Positions 1-7,605 of a DNA stretch of 16,393 bases are shown here, one piece after another. Every line of letters starts with the position of its first letter. The first letter of the stretch is position 1. A program made the position numbers and the translations under genes. The notes below the pieces were generated by a model that was not told the origin of the DNA, made no database searches, and was given only the letters and a program-made list of their open reading frames with translations. Source of the DNA: Acidobacteriota bacterium (GTDB lineage Bacteria; Acidobacteriota; Terriglobia; UBA7540); contig JAJYJL010000044.1 of the NCBI GenBank assembly GCA_021789565.1, forward strand, positions 1 to 16,393, in the 5' to 3' direction.

Positions 1-83
1 GCGGCCTCGCGCCGCGACGGACCTTCCTTGATGCTTTCAACCCCCTTTTGGGTGTAGCGCAGAAGTGCAACATAGGTCGGCAT
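1..83 (-). CDS. GYD domain protein, 5' part only (cut by window edge)
   Basis: The visible N-terminus begins MPTYVALLRYTQKGVESIKE, which is the opening strand and helix typical of GYD-domain proteins, small (about 95-100 aa) single-domain alpha/beta proteins of unknown function common in soil bacteria. The ATG at 83 is preceded by a near-perfect Shine-Dalgarno (AAGGAGGG) about 8 bases upstream, which fixes the start. Only 27 residues are inside the window, so the rest of the domain cannot be checked. It is the last gene of the minus-strand series and lies 113 bp beyond the broken outer-membrane gene, with a possible hairpin between them. Confidence 0.75.
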   Translation of the reverse strand, partial: MPTYVALLRYTQKGVESIKEGPSRREA

Positions 84-169
84 GGTGGTTCCCTCCTTTG
101 TAAGTGTTAGCGACATTCTACCAGAGCCGGCCGCCAGAGCAATACCTGCAGGTTGCGGATGACGCGGCG

Positions 170-193
170 CCGTCCCTCTCTTTGGAAGGACGG
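170..193 (-). terminator. possible hairpin terminator after the outer-membrane gene
   Basis: A 6-bp perfect inverted repeat (CCGTCC / GGACGG, 12-base loop) lies immediately after the stop codon of the barrel gene on the minus strand. There is no following U-tract, so intrinsic termination is only a possibility. Apart from this and the ribosome binding site of the GYD gene, nothing else is seen in 84-196. Confidence 0.3.
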
Positions 194-196
194 GGC

Positions 197-1011
197 CTAC
201 TGATGAAGGCGCCAACGCAGGCCGGGGTAGAGTTCATCGATGGAATAGACAACCCCCATGACAAGACGCTTGCGAAAGGGCGCGTTGGGAGTCAGGGCCG
301 TGTCCATGCCCGCATCCACCACCAGGCGTGGCGACAGACTGTAAGTCAGGGCCCAGAGCGTTGAGGTGTACCCGGGGACGGCATTATTCAGGCGTGTATC
401 GCCGTAAAACTCCCCTGTCAGCGCCAGCTTCTTCCACACCGGATGCGAAAAGGAGAGATCGATCTCCGCGACCGTATCCCGCCCGCCGGACGTCCGATGA
501 CCAGCGCGCTGGCATTGAAGTCAAAATGCGTGGCCCCAAGGTCCTTGCTGGCGAGAAATTTGATCTGCTGGTCCACCTGCCCAGTTCCCAGACCCCGGGC
601 GGCGCTGGCGCTGGGTATCTTCACCATGTAGCTCGCTGCCATAGTGGGCGCCGTCCGGCTTTGGTGAAAAAAGCGATACTGCGCGCCGATCCAGTTGTCT
701 CCAAAACCTCGCTGGCCGTTCTGGCTGATCACCGTGTCCGGGCTCCAGCGGATTTCCAGGTTGCAAAGGGCCGCGAATTTCAGCAGGGCGCCGAAATCGT
801 TTTCGCGCGCCTGCCCGCCCAGCCAGGCGTGGTTCCATCCATACTCGACTTCGAGAACGCCGTATTCGGTGATGTCGGCAGGGTCGGCCACGGTAGGCCG
901 GTCGGGGTTGGCGCGAATTTCTCCCTGCGGGGCGCTGGCACACTGCGCGGCAAGGCTTGCGGGCGCCGCGAGGCACAACAACAGGATGATCCAGCTGGAA
1001 CGAAATTTCAT
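197..1011 (-). pseudogene. outer-membrane beta-barrel (transporter/phenol MetA-like) gene split by a frameshift
   Basis: Two overlapping reading frames together make one protein of about 270 aa. The first frame starts at 1011 with a signal peptide (MKFRSSWIILLLCLAAPASLA, cleavage near AAQ) and runs through alternating beta-strand segments such as NPDRPTVADPADITEYGVLE and GFGDNWIGAQYRF to IGRPAGG near position 482. The second frame then continues with EIDLSFSHPVWKKLALTGEF and ends at the stop at 197-199. The break lies in a GC-rich run (about 478-491); losing one base, or gaining two, explains it. The family resembles acidobacterial proteins annotated as 'transporter' with a Phenol_MetA_deg-like barrel, presumably in the outer membrane; the substrate is unknown. 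The ATG has a weak AAGG site 6 bases upstream and lies 51 bp after the sugar kinase stop, suggesting co-transcription. The frameshift could be a sequencing error or true decay. Confidence 0.72.
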
Positions 1012-1062
1012 GTTTGCCTTATCAATGGTAACGGAACTTGCGTGATGGCGCAGGCGCCAGGC

Positions 1063-2022
1063 TTATGGATCCGGGGTGCTGGCGGAACACGCGGCGATAA
1101 ACTCGTCCAGTTCATTCTTCGAGCTGTTTCCTTCCATCGGCCCGCGCCGCAGCACCGCCAACGCTCCCGCGGCATTGGCACGCACCAGCGACTGCCGGAC
1201 GGGCAGGCCTTGCGCCAGGCAGGCGAGCAGGGTGCCGCAGAAACAGTCTCCGGCGCCGGTCGGGTCCACTTCGGCCACTTCAAAGGCCGGCGCCTCGATG
1301 CGCTGCTTGCGGTCAGCGTACAGGCTTCCCGCGGCTCCCCGCTTCAGGACCACCGCTTCCAGCGACGGCCGCTCGAGGAATTTTCTGACGGCGTCATGGA
1401 CAGCCAGCGCCGGATGGAAAAATCGCAGGTCGGCTTCGCTGGGCAGAAAGAGCTGGCAAGCGTCCAGGATTTCCCACAGCGCCTGCTGCGCCTCGGGCGT
1501 GCCCGTCAGCTCCGGCCGGATGTTGGGATCAAAGCTGATCCTGCACCCTTGTCGCCGGGCGGCATCCATGGCCGCGCCTGCCGCCGAGATGGCGCCCGGG
1601 TTGTAGAGCGACGACCCCATGATGTGTAGCCAGCGGCAGCCGTCGAAAAGTTCGGGAGTGATGGCGCTTTCGTCCAGCAATCCCGCGGCGCTTTGGGCGA
1701 TGTTGAAAACAAACTGCCGCTCGCCATCGGCACGGTAGGCCACAAAGGCGGTGCCGGTGGGCCGGTCCGCGCAACGCGCAACGTTTTCCACTGAAACGCC
1801 GTCGTCCGCCAGGCGTCGCAGGATGGCCTCGCCAAAAGCGTCCTGGCCCACGCAGCCGGCCATAGCAACGGAGGCGCCCTGCCGCGCCGCCTGGTCGGCA
1901 AAGATGGCCGGCGCGCCGCTTGCGAACGGACCCTCAAACGCTCCCGGCGAATCGAAGGTTTGCCCGGTGCGGGTGGCCACAAATTCCACCAGCAGTTCCC
2001 CGAATGTAACGATTTCCGCCAT
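1063..2022 (-). CDS. PfkB-family sugar kinase (fructokinase / KDG kinase / tagatose kinase type)
   Basis: A cytoplasmic ATP-dependent carbohydrate kinase of the ribokinase superfamily; 319 aa, the usual length. It opens with IVTFGELLVEF, carries the N-terminal small-residue motif SGAPAIFA (residues 35-42) and the substrate-side GCVGQDAFG (56-64), FDPNIRPELT (164-173), and the C-terminal signature DPTGAGDCF (253-261), whose Asp259 is the expected catalytic base, with the GAG anion hole beside it. The ending motif RRGPMEG resembles the tagatose/2-keto-3-deoxygluconate kinase branch, but the exact sugar cannot be assigned. The start at 2022 has an AGGGG site 9 bases upstream and lies 30 bp after the VapC stop; the outer-membrane gene follows 51 bp downstream. 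A sugar-porter MFS gene is also in the window but 9.8 kb away. Confidence 0.9.
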   Translation of the reverse strand: MAEIVTFGELLVEFVATRTGQTFDSPGAFEGPFASGAPAIFADQAARQGASVAMAGCVGQDAFGEAILRRLADDGVSVENVARCADRPTGTAFVAYRADGERQFVFNIAQSAAGLLDESAITPELFDGCRWLHIMGSSLYNPGAISAAGAAMDAARRQGCRISFDPNIRPELTGTPEAQQALWEILDACQLFLPSEADLRFFHPALAVHDAVRKFLERPSLEAVVLKRGAAGSLYADRKQRIEAPAFEVAEVDPTGAGDCFCGTLLACLAQGLPVRQSLVRANAAGALAVLRRGPMEGNSSKNELDEFIAACSASTPDP

Positions 2023-2052
2023 TCCACTTGCCCCTGAAGATCGCCAATCGTC

Positions 2053-2487
2053 CTAACGGGCCTCCACTGCCGCGCGAGGCGTATGCAGCTTGATGGGCAG
2101 CGCCCTCGCGTAATTCCTGAAATCGGGATCCGTCGTAAAGATGCTCCATTGGCGCCCCATGGCAATCTCGCAGATCAAAACGTCCACAACTGAACAGACG
2201 ATTCCCTTCGCGCGGCAGGCGTTGCTGGCCTTTGCGGCCCCTTCGTAGTCAGAGGTGGTGATGGATTCGTCCGGGAAAGCGCGCAGCGCGGCTCGCAGTT
2301 TCTCGTACTGCGCCGTCGTTTTGATCCCGGACAACAGCTCCTGGCGGACGATGCCAATCATGCGCACCCGCCCTTCACGGGTAAGGGCAGACAACTCGGC
2401 GACCACGGCCTGCTCGGCGGCGGCCAGGTGCCGGTGCCTTCGGCGCAACGCCAGAGACCACACGGAAGTGTCCACCAGAACGCTCAT
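2053..2487 (-). CDS. vapC: VapC-type toxin, PIN-domain ribonuclease
   Basis: A PIN-domain endoribonuclease of about 144 aa, the toxin of a type II toxin-antitoxin pair. The acidic active-site residues are all visible: Asp6 (LVDTSVW), Glu50 (IVRQELL), Asp102 (VVDVLI) and Asp120 (FTTDPDF). These coordinate Mg2+/Mn2+ in the family, so the toxin looks intact. Its ATG overlaps the stop of the upstream antitoxin by four bases (ATGA), the classic translational coupling of vapBC. PIN toxins usually cleave tRNA or rRNA; the target here cannot be predicted. The sugar kinase begins 30 bp downstream, so read-through from the vapBC promoter into the kinase is possible. Confidence 0.92.
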   Translation of the reverse strand: MSVLVDTSVWSLALRRRHRHLAAAEQAVVAELSALTREGRVRMIGIVRQELLSGIKTTAQYEKLRAALRAFPDESITTSDYEGAAKASNACRAKGIVCSVVDVLICEIAMGRQWSIFTTDPDFRNYARALPIKLHTPRAAVEAR

Positions 2488-2687
2488 GTCCTCTTTCGGC
2501 GCTCCCGCTTGTGATCATAGAAGGCGCCGTACTCGATGGCCCCGTAAAGCTTGAGGATCTGCTGCTGTTTTCTGCGCTGCACGTACTCGTCAAGCGCTGC
2601 GTTCACCGTTTCTTTCTTGGTGCGGTGGCGCCCCAGCCTTTGGGCCTCGGCGATCAGATGATCATCAATGGCAAGATTGGTCGGCAT
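2484..2687 (-). CDS. vapB: VapB-type antitoxin
   Basis: A 67-aa protein with an N-terminal ribbon-helix-helix-like segment (NLAIDDHLIAEAQRLG, then TKKETVNAALDEYVQRRKQ at residues 23-41) followed by a charged C-terminal tail rich in Tyr, Lys and Arg that would wrap the toxin. This matches the VapB / DUF2191 type of antitoxin. It precedes vapC with a 4-bp overlap. The start ATG at 2687 has a GAGG site close upstream. A palindrome overlapping the predicted -10 box lies just upstream, consistent with autorepression by the VapBC complex. Confidence 0.88.
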   Translation of the reverse strand: MPTNLAIDDHLIAEAQRLGRHRTKKETVNAALDEYVQRRKQQQILKLYGAIEYGAFYDHKRERRKRT

Positions 2688-2696
2688 AAGCCTCTT

Positions 2697-2736
2697 TTCT
2701 ACACGCTATTCTACACAAACTATTGTGTAATTGCCA
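2697..2736 (-). promoter_or_regulatory. vapBC promoter with operator palindrome and direct repeats
   Basis: Read on the minus strand, TGGCAA and TAGAAT are separated by exactly 17 bp (2731-2736 and 2708-2713), a weak -35 with a good -10. A 16-bp inverted repeat ACACAATAGTTTGTGT (2713-2728) starts at the -10 box, and GTGTAGAA is repeated 12 bp apart (2697-2704 and 2709-2716). Overlapping palindrome and direct repeats are typical of ribbon-helix-helix antitoxin operators. The motifs are directly visible; the function is inferred from position. Confidence 0.6.
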
Positions 2737-2810
2737 GCACAAAGAACTTTCGGGCCGTTCTTGCTATCGGTGCGCGGCAGGCGCCTCCGCTCAGACCGGT
2801 ATCACAGCCC

Positions 2811-3707
2811 CTAGATGCTTTTCAACAGCCACTGCACTGCTCGCTTCTGGAGCTTCAAGTATTGCGGGGCCCACATGGCGTGAATGGTGTGTCCGACCGC
2901 AGTAAAGACCACGCGCCCTTTGCCGTACTCGTGCGCCCAGCCGGAAATGGACTTCGTTCCGTGCCCCTCATAGTCGAGCCCGTCAATGTTTTCAGCCTGC
3001 AGAAGGATGTTCTCATGGTCCTTGTCATAGGTGACGTAATGCTGCTCATCGTTCACCATAAAGTCCTCAATCCCCTGCGTGATGGGATGGCTGCGGTTTA
3101 CCACGCGCACCTTGAAAGGGCGCAGCGCCGGATGGCCGATATACGCTCCTCCCATCACTTCCCGGTAAGTTGGAGAGGAAAGGGATATGTGGCTGCTGTT
3201 GTGCAGGCAATAAAGGCCGTTGCCCACGGCAACAAAGTCCCGGACAGCCTCCGCCTGTTCCTGCTTAATCCAGTCCTGTGGTTTCGCCTCGGGAAAATCT
3301 CCGGGGTTTTCCAGCTCTCGTTCATAGTTGTATGCATCCGGCCCGAGATAGCCTCCCGGCCAGATCATCCCGTCCCGGAAGCAGACCATGATGCGGTAAC
3401 CCCGAAGAAGCGCCCGCGACAAATGGTCATAACGGAAGGTGTAGTCGATAGGCATGCCGAGCTCAGAGAACAACCGGTCCAGGCTCACGCGAATGTAGTC
3501 CGGATTATGATACCGGTCGCCGACCAGCGCTATCACACGAGGGCCGGCGACTGGTGGATCCGCCGCGGCTTTCAACAACCCACTTCCCGCGCCCAGGGCC
3601 GCGGCGCCCGCCAGCAGGCTCCTTCTTGAAATCGTCTGGTGCGAATGCGGCGCGGTGGAACCACCTTCATTTCGTGCTTTACCAAGTGACTCGTGGACCT
3701 TCTTCAT
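2811..3707 (-). CDS. ThuA-like (trehalose-utilization family) protein with Tat signal
   Basis: A 298-aa protein with an N-terminal twin-arginine signal (SRRSLLAGAAALGAG, residues 27-41), so it is probably exported folded. The mature part (about 53-298) is a ThuA-like domain, a class-I glutamine-amidotransferase-like fold: VIALVGDRYHNPDYIR at the start, LYCLHNSSH at 165-173, FKVRVVNRSHPITQGI around 198-213, NDEQHYV at 219-225 and the closing GKGRVVFTAVGH (262-273). The HPITxGI and EQHY motifs are the family's best hallmarks. ThuA proteins are linked to disaccharide metabolism or sugar-keto intermediates, but many Tat-exported homologues have no known reaction. Start ATG at 3707 is supported by AGGAGGG about 6-7 bases upstream. 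It sits 117 bp after the DUF72 gene and 123 bp before vapB. Confidence 0.85.
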   Translation of the reverse strand: MKKVHESLGKARNEGGSTAPHSHQTISRRSLLAGAAALGAGSGLLKAAADPPVAGPRVIALVGDRYHNPDYIRVSLDRLFSELGMPIDYTFRYDHLSRALLRGYRIMVCFRDGMIWPGGYLGPDAYNYERELENPGDFPEAKPQDWIKQEQAEAVRDFVAVGNGLYCLHNSSHISLSSPTYREVMGGAYIGHPALRPFKVRVVNRSHPITQGIEDFMVNDEQHYVTYDKDHENILLQAENIDGLDYEGHGTKSISGWAHEYGKGRVVFTAVGHTIHAMWAPQYLKLQKRAVQWLLKSI

Positions 3708-3824
3708 CGCCGTCCCTCCTCATCGCAAATAACATGGAAAACAATCCGGTGTTGTCCAGGGAAACTGCCGGTCGCCGGCCGGCGCGGACGTTTACACGGT
3801 AGCGTGTCTGAATTTCCGCCTGGG

Positions 3825-4727
3825 CTATCTGCCGGGTTCCGGGTCTTTGCCAAAACCCAGAAGCTGCTGCCCGGGCGGGCCGGCTTCGGCCTGGGGTTTC
3901 CCGGGGTTTTCCGGCAGGGCAACCTCGCCCAGCGGCCAGAGGCTCCGGAACAGCTCAATCGTGTCCGGAGCGAACCCGCCGTAATGGTTGTTGGCATAGG
4001 CGAACATGATGTCCACGCGCCGCGCCACCCCGGTGAGGATTTTAACCCATTCGCGCAATTCCCCGCTGCGGTCGATGAGCGTCCGGTTCCACACTTTCGT
4101 CTGTTCCTCAATGCCCTTTCGGTCGCCAATCCAGCGGACGAAGGCGAAGTTGGCGGTGAGGGGATCGGCGGTTTCGAACACCTCCGCCGGCCGCGGCATC
4201 CAAGCGTGGTCCACCAGCGCCAGCGCCACCCCGTGCCGGCGCAGCGCCGCGTAGAGCTTTTCCGAAAGCCAGTTGCGGTTGCGCACCTCCACCACCCACC
4301 TGTGGTTTTTTGGTAGCCGCGCCAGGAACGGTTCCAGCCTTTCCAGGAAGGAGTCCAGGCTGCGAAATTTCTGCCTGTTGAAGTAGGGGAATTGAAGCAG
4401 CAGGGGTCCGAGCTTGTCGCCCAGCAGATCCATCACGCGGAGGAAGGCGGCAAGGTCCTGCTCGGCAACCACCAGCATCTTCTCGTGGGTGATGGACTGG
4501 GGAACCTTTGCCGCAAAGGTAAAATCTGCGGGCGTGCGCTCCCGCCACTGCTCCACCGTCCTGGCTGCGGGAATGCGGTAGAAAGTGCTGTCGATTTCCA
4601 CCGTGTCAAAGCGCCGGGCGTAGAGGGCAAGGAAATCCTGCGGCTGGCTGGCGGCGGGATAGAAGCTGCCCACCCAGCCCTCGCCGGTCCAACTGGACGT
4701 TCCCAGGCGGATTTGCGCCGAATTCAT
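3825..4727 (-). CDS. DUF72 (YecE-like) protein
   Basis: A 300-aa DUF72 protein, a TIM-barrel-like family of unknown function found across bacteria and archaea. Family hallmarks are in order: LGTSSWTGEGWVGSFYP (residues 8-24), VEIDSTFYRIP (43-53), FAAKVPQSITHEK (71-83), LGPLLLQFP (106-114), VVEVRNRNW (145-153) and the C-terminal FAYANNHYGGFAP (242-254). The open frame extends 13 codons upstream to a GTG, but the ATG at 4727 places IRLGTSSW at the usual distance from the N-terminus, so I chose it. It starts 47 bp after the metallopeptidase stop and is probably co-transcribed with it. The tail after PENP is extended by about 20 Pro/Gly-rich residues. Confidence 0.88.
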   Translation of the reverse strand: MNSAQIRLGTSSWTGEGWVGSFYPAASQPQDFLALYARRFDTVEIDSTFYRIPAARTVEQWRERTPADFTFAAKVPQSITHEKMLVVAEQDLAAFLRVMDLLGDKLGPLLLQFPYFNRQKFRSLDSFLERLEPFLARLPKNHRWVVEVRNRNWLSEKLYAALRRHGVALALVDHAWMPRPAEVFETADPLTANFAFVRWIGDRKGIEEQTKVWNRTLIDRSGELREWVKILTGVARRVDIMFAYANNHYGGFAPDTIELFRSLWPLGEVALPENPGKPQAEAGPPGQQLLGFGKDPEPGR

Positions 4728-4774
4728 AGCGGCTAGTTTATCACCGCGATGGCCGCCCGGGGCCACTGCGGCGG

Positions 4775-5926
4775 TTACTGAAAATTTGTCAGGCCCTTCA
4801 CCGTTGTTGCATCCAGCTTCATGAGCACGGCGGCCAGCAGCCGGACGGCCTGATCGAAATCGGACCGGTCGATGATGCCGGTGTTGGCATGGGTGTACCG
4901 GGCGGGAACCACAAAGTTGATGACGGGGACCCCCCGGCCGGTCTTCTGCATGCTGGAGGCATCTTCGCCGTAGCGGACCACCATGTCGGTCTGCAAGTGG
5001 ATCTGGTTTGCCTCGGCCACGCTGCGGAACAGGTCAAACAGTTTCCGGTTGGGCAGCGTCGAATTGTCGTAGGAGAAAATGCCGGGACCTGCGCCCAGCG
5101 CCTCCTCCGCCTGGTCCTGGTTGGTGCCCGGAGTGTCCGCGGCAATGCCCACTTCGATGGCGATGCCCACGTCGGGCTTCACTACCTGGGCTGCGGTCAC
5201 CGCGCCGCGCATGCCCACTTCTTCCTGCACGGTACCGGTGAAGTAAATCTGGTTCGGTGCTTTGGCGCCCTGGCGTTCGAGTTGCTTCAGCGCTTCAAGC
5301 TGCACCAGCAGGCCGATGCGGTCGTCCCAGGCCTTGGCCGCGTAGCGATGGTTGGCCAGTTCAATAAAAGTGCTGGCCGGCGCAATGGGATCGCCGATGC
5401 GAATGCCCAGCCGTTCGGCGTCGGCCCTGCTGCGCGCGCCCACGTCGAGATAAACGTTCAGCGGATCGATGGACCAGGTGGTCAATTCCGGCGTGGCGAT
5501 GTGGGCATCCTGCGTTCCGCTCAGCGCCGGGACGGGACCCTTTGCGGTCATGATCGTCCATCGCTGGTCCACCATGTTGGTGCCCAGCCAGCCACCCAGC
5601 CGCTGCACCTTGATAAAACCCCGCGGGGTGATGGCGCGCACCATTAGCCCAACTTCATCCAGATGCGCGTCCACCATGATCCGCGGACCGGCCGAACCGC
5701 CCGGGGCTTTGGCGATCACCGAACCCAGTCCGTCCGTCGAAATTTCCGCGCCCGCGTTGCGCATCTCACGTTCGTAGAGTGTGCGGACCGCTCCCTCAGC
5801 GCCGGAAGGCCCGTCGGCTTCGGTGAATTCCTTCATCAACCGGACTACAGGATCGCTTTGCTGCGCAGCAAAAGCCAGGGTTGTAGAGACGATCAATGCG
5901 GCCATCAGAATCATCTTCGTCTTCAT
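4775..5926 (-). CDS. exported M42-family (glutamyl aminopeptidase/endoglucanase-like) metallopeptidase
   Basis: From the ATG at 5926 (AAGGAG 7 bases upstream) the protein is 383 aa; the frame is open 16 codons further but without a better site. Residues 1-21 are a clear Sec signal peptide (MKTKMILMAALIVSTTLAFA), so it is predicted to act outside the cytoplasm. The M42 dinuclear metal site is recognisable: His88 and Asp90 in DAHLDE, Asp201 in AWDDR, catalytic Glu235 and metal Glu236 in VQEEVG, and His346 in RYTHANTG. The metal position usually held by Asp is Glu258 (IAIEVGIAADTPG). Family members are cobalt/zinc aminopeptidases, often large cytosolic tetrahedral complexes; a secreted version suggests peptide scavenging. 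Older annotations as 'endoglucanase' are not supported by a mechanism. DUF72 follows 47 bp downstream. Confidence 0.9.
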   Translation of the reverse strand: MKTKMILMAALIVSTTLAFAAQQSDPVVRLMKEFTEADGPSGAEGAVRTLYEREMRNAGAEISTDGLGSVIAKAPGGSAGPRIMVDAHLDEVGLMVRAITPRGFIKVQRLGGWLGTNMVDQRWTIMTAKGPVPALSGTQDAHIATPELTTWSIDPLNVYLDVGARSRADAERLGIRIGDPIAPASTFIELANHRYAAKAWDDRIGLLVQLEALKQLERQGAKAPNQIYFTGTVQEEVGMRGAVTAAQVVKPDVGIAIEVGIAADTPGTNQDQAEEALGAGPGIFSYDNSTLPNRKLFDLFRSVAEANQIHLQTDMVVRYGEDASSMQKTGRGVPVINFVVPARYTHANTGIIDRSDFDQAVRLLAAVLMKLDATTVKGLTNFQ

Positions 5927-6564
5927 GGACAAATCTCCTTGGAGAGTGGAACGCCCCGAACGATCAGAATGCATGGGCCCAAGCCGGCATGCGGCCGGGC
6001 CCTAACTATATACCTCAAAAGATATTCAAATGAAAGTGACCCGCGATGAATGACAAGAACGACCAAAGACAAATGTCTGATCCCAATGAGACTTTCTGCG
6101 GCTGCCGCGCAGCGCGAATGTGCTGAAGTCATCCCTGCGCGCCTGCTTGTGCTGCGATGAACGGGCAAGGTCACTGGCCTCCCGGAATTCCAGTGGGGCG
6201 GAAATTTGTTCCTCATCGAGTTCTCGCTGAAGTTTGCGCCAGGCTATTAAGCCCTTCAGTATTCAACGCCTTAAAAATTGCAGAGAACGGAACCGGACTT
6301 GCTTATAGGCAAAGCGTAGGGGCAAATACGCTGTTTGATAACCGCATGGGCTGCCATGAATATCGAAGTGTCGCCGCGCGAGTTGCTGAGAGTGAAAGGC
6401 GCAAGGCCCGCGCAGGCGTGTCGCGCCTCACGCACATGGTCCGGAACGGACCACAAGAACCTGCATGATGGAAATGGGTGTGGCAGGAGGCGGCAATGTT
6501 TCCAATGCGAATGAAAGGCTCGCTCACGATTCTGCGCAAGGCCCTGGTGGAGGGCGAACAGGCT
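5927..6564. other. long intergenic region with no convincing gene
   Basis: This is the divergent spacer between the minus-strand metallopeptidase and the plus-strand exported protein. All frames are either short or lack family character. Visible items: a GC-rich hairpin at 5975-6002 described separately, and a minus-strand TATAGT (6005-6010) that could be a -10 box for the peptidase gene, though its -35 is poor. A perfect AGGAGG lies at 6485-6490 before ATG 6496, an alternative start of the next gene. The rest shows nothing I can name; it may contain decayed coding sequence. Confidence 0.5.
5975..6002. other. GC-rich hairpin upstream of the metallopeptidase gene
   Basis: GGGCCC arms (5975-5980 and 5997-6002) enclose a second stem GCCG/CGGC with the loop GCATG. 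It lies about 50 bp upstream of the metallopeptidase start and just downstream of a possible -10 box, so it would be in the 5' leader of the mRNA. A role in mRNA stability or regulation is only inferred. Confidence 0.45.
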
Positions 6565-7479
6565 ATGAAACTCATCTCTCAGGAGATCGATCAGTGGGTA
6601 TGCTCGATAGCCGTTCTCAGCCTGTTGCTCAGCGCTGCAGCCGGTCCTCTTTCGGCAGCACCCGGCGGCCAACCGGCCCACCCGAGCGCACTCGAACTCG
6701 TCGAAGATGTGGTTCGCAACGAGAAAAAAGCCCGGGAACATCCCCAGAACTACTACCAATTTGTTCAGAAAGAGACAACTCCAAAAGGGTCGAAGACAAG
6801 CATACGAATCGAAACCCCGAAAGGAGAAATTGGAGTCACAGTTTCTGTTGACGGTAAACCACCCTCACAAACGCAATGCCAAGAAGACGCCAGATCTCTA
6901 AAAAAGCTTGCCACGGATTCGGAACTCCAGCGGACCCAGTCGCGTGAACAGAAAGAAGAAAACGAGCGAATCGACAGGTTGATGGTGGCAGTCCCGCAAG
7001 CTTTTATTTTTCGATACAAGGGAAAGCAGCAAGGCAGCAATCCGCAGGAAATCACCTTCCGGCCCAATCCACATTTTCAGCCGCAATCTCATGAAACTGC
7101 CTTGCTGAAGGGCATGCAGGGGACACTCTGGGTGGATCCACAAAGCCATCGCCTGGTCAAAATCGAAGGCACCTTGATCAATAGTGTAAACTTCGGCTGG
7201 GGATTCCTGGCCCGCGTCAACCCCGGAGGCCGCTTTGCCTTGCAGCAGTCAAAGGTTGCCGGCGGAAGCTGGAAAGCAACATTCCTCGATGTGGAACTTG
7301 ATGGCAGCAAACTGGTGTTCGGACAACTCCACGTGCATTTCAAGGACAGGTCGCATTCTTTTGTCCCGCTCGCGGGCCCTCCATCTCTCTCGGAAGCGGT
7401 AAACATGCTTGAACACAGCACCACTGCGTGCCGCGAAGGCAACGACCGCAGGACCGTTGCACAAGCTCAAATGCATTGA
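6565..7479 (+). CDS. exported protein of unknown function, acidobacterial type
   Basis: A 304-aa protein from ATG 6565 with a hydrophobic export segment (VCSIAVLSLLLSAAAGPLSA) at about residues 12-31. The body has a charged helical stretch (NYYQFVQKETT; QRTQSREQKEENERID) and a beta-rich second half with FRPNPHF, GMQGTLWVDPQSHRL and VNFGWGFLARVNPGGRF. These motifs recur in a family of acidobacterial exported hypothetical proteins, and the layout is somewhat like LolA/outer-membrane lipoprotein-sorting folds, but no function is known. The start is uncertain: ATG 6565 gives a compact signal peptide with GGAGGG 10 bases upstream, while ATG 6496 has a perfect AGGAGG 5 bases upstream but leaves a 35-residue extension before the hydrophobic segment. 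The next plus-strand gene follows after 126 bp. Confidence 0.75.
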   Translation: MKLISQEIDQWVCSIAVLSLLLSAAAGPLSAAPGGQPAHPSALELVEDVVRNEKKAREHPQNYYQFVQKETTPKGSKTSIRIETPKGEIGVTVSVDGKPPSQTQCQEDARSLKKLATDSELQRTQSREQKEENERIDRLMVAVPQAFIFRYKGKQQGSNPQEITFRPNPHFQPQSHETALLKGMQGTLWVDPQSHRLVKIEGTLINSVNFGWGFLARVNPGGRFALQQSKVAGGSWKATFLDVELDGSKLVFGQLHVHFKDRSHSFVPLAGPPSLSEAVNMLEHSTTACREGNDRRTVAQAQMH

Positions 7480-7531
7480 AGACCTGCACGTGAAGAAACT
7501 CCATGGGCCCCAGCTTTCCCTTGGTATTATT

Positions 7532-7559
7532 CCGTCACCTGACTGCGACCAGGTTACGG
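7532..7559. other. inverted repeat between the two exported-protein genes
   Basis: CCGTCACCTG (7532-7541) and CAGGTTACGG (7550-7559) form 10-bp arms with one mismatch around 8 bases. No U-tract follows on the plus strand. It could be a regulator binding site for the gene starting at 7606, or a weak transcript end for the preceding gene. Confidence 0.45.
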
Positions 7560-7605
7560 GCGGCTTTCCATTTCAAACGTGCAGGCAAGCTGGAAGGGGC
7601 CAACC

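Noticed and set aside
328..1629. 433-aa plus-strand open frame
   Set aside because: It runs antisense across the sugar kinase and barrel genes, which have clear family motifs on the minus strand. Its own translation is Arg/Pro/Gly-rich without any domain, typical of a GC-rich shadow frame.
2511..3629. 372-aa plus-strand open frame
   Set aside because: Antisense to vapB and the ThuA-like gene; no motif or ribosome binding site, so a shadow frame.
6157..6759. Short frames on both strands in the 5.9-6.5 kb spacer
   Set aside because: None has a ribosome binding site with family-like sequence; compositions look random.
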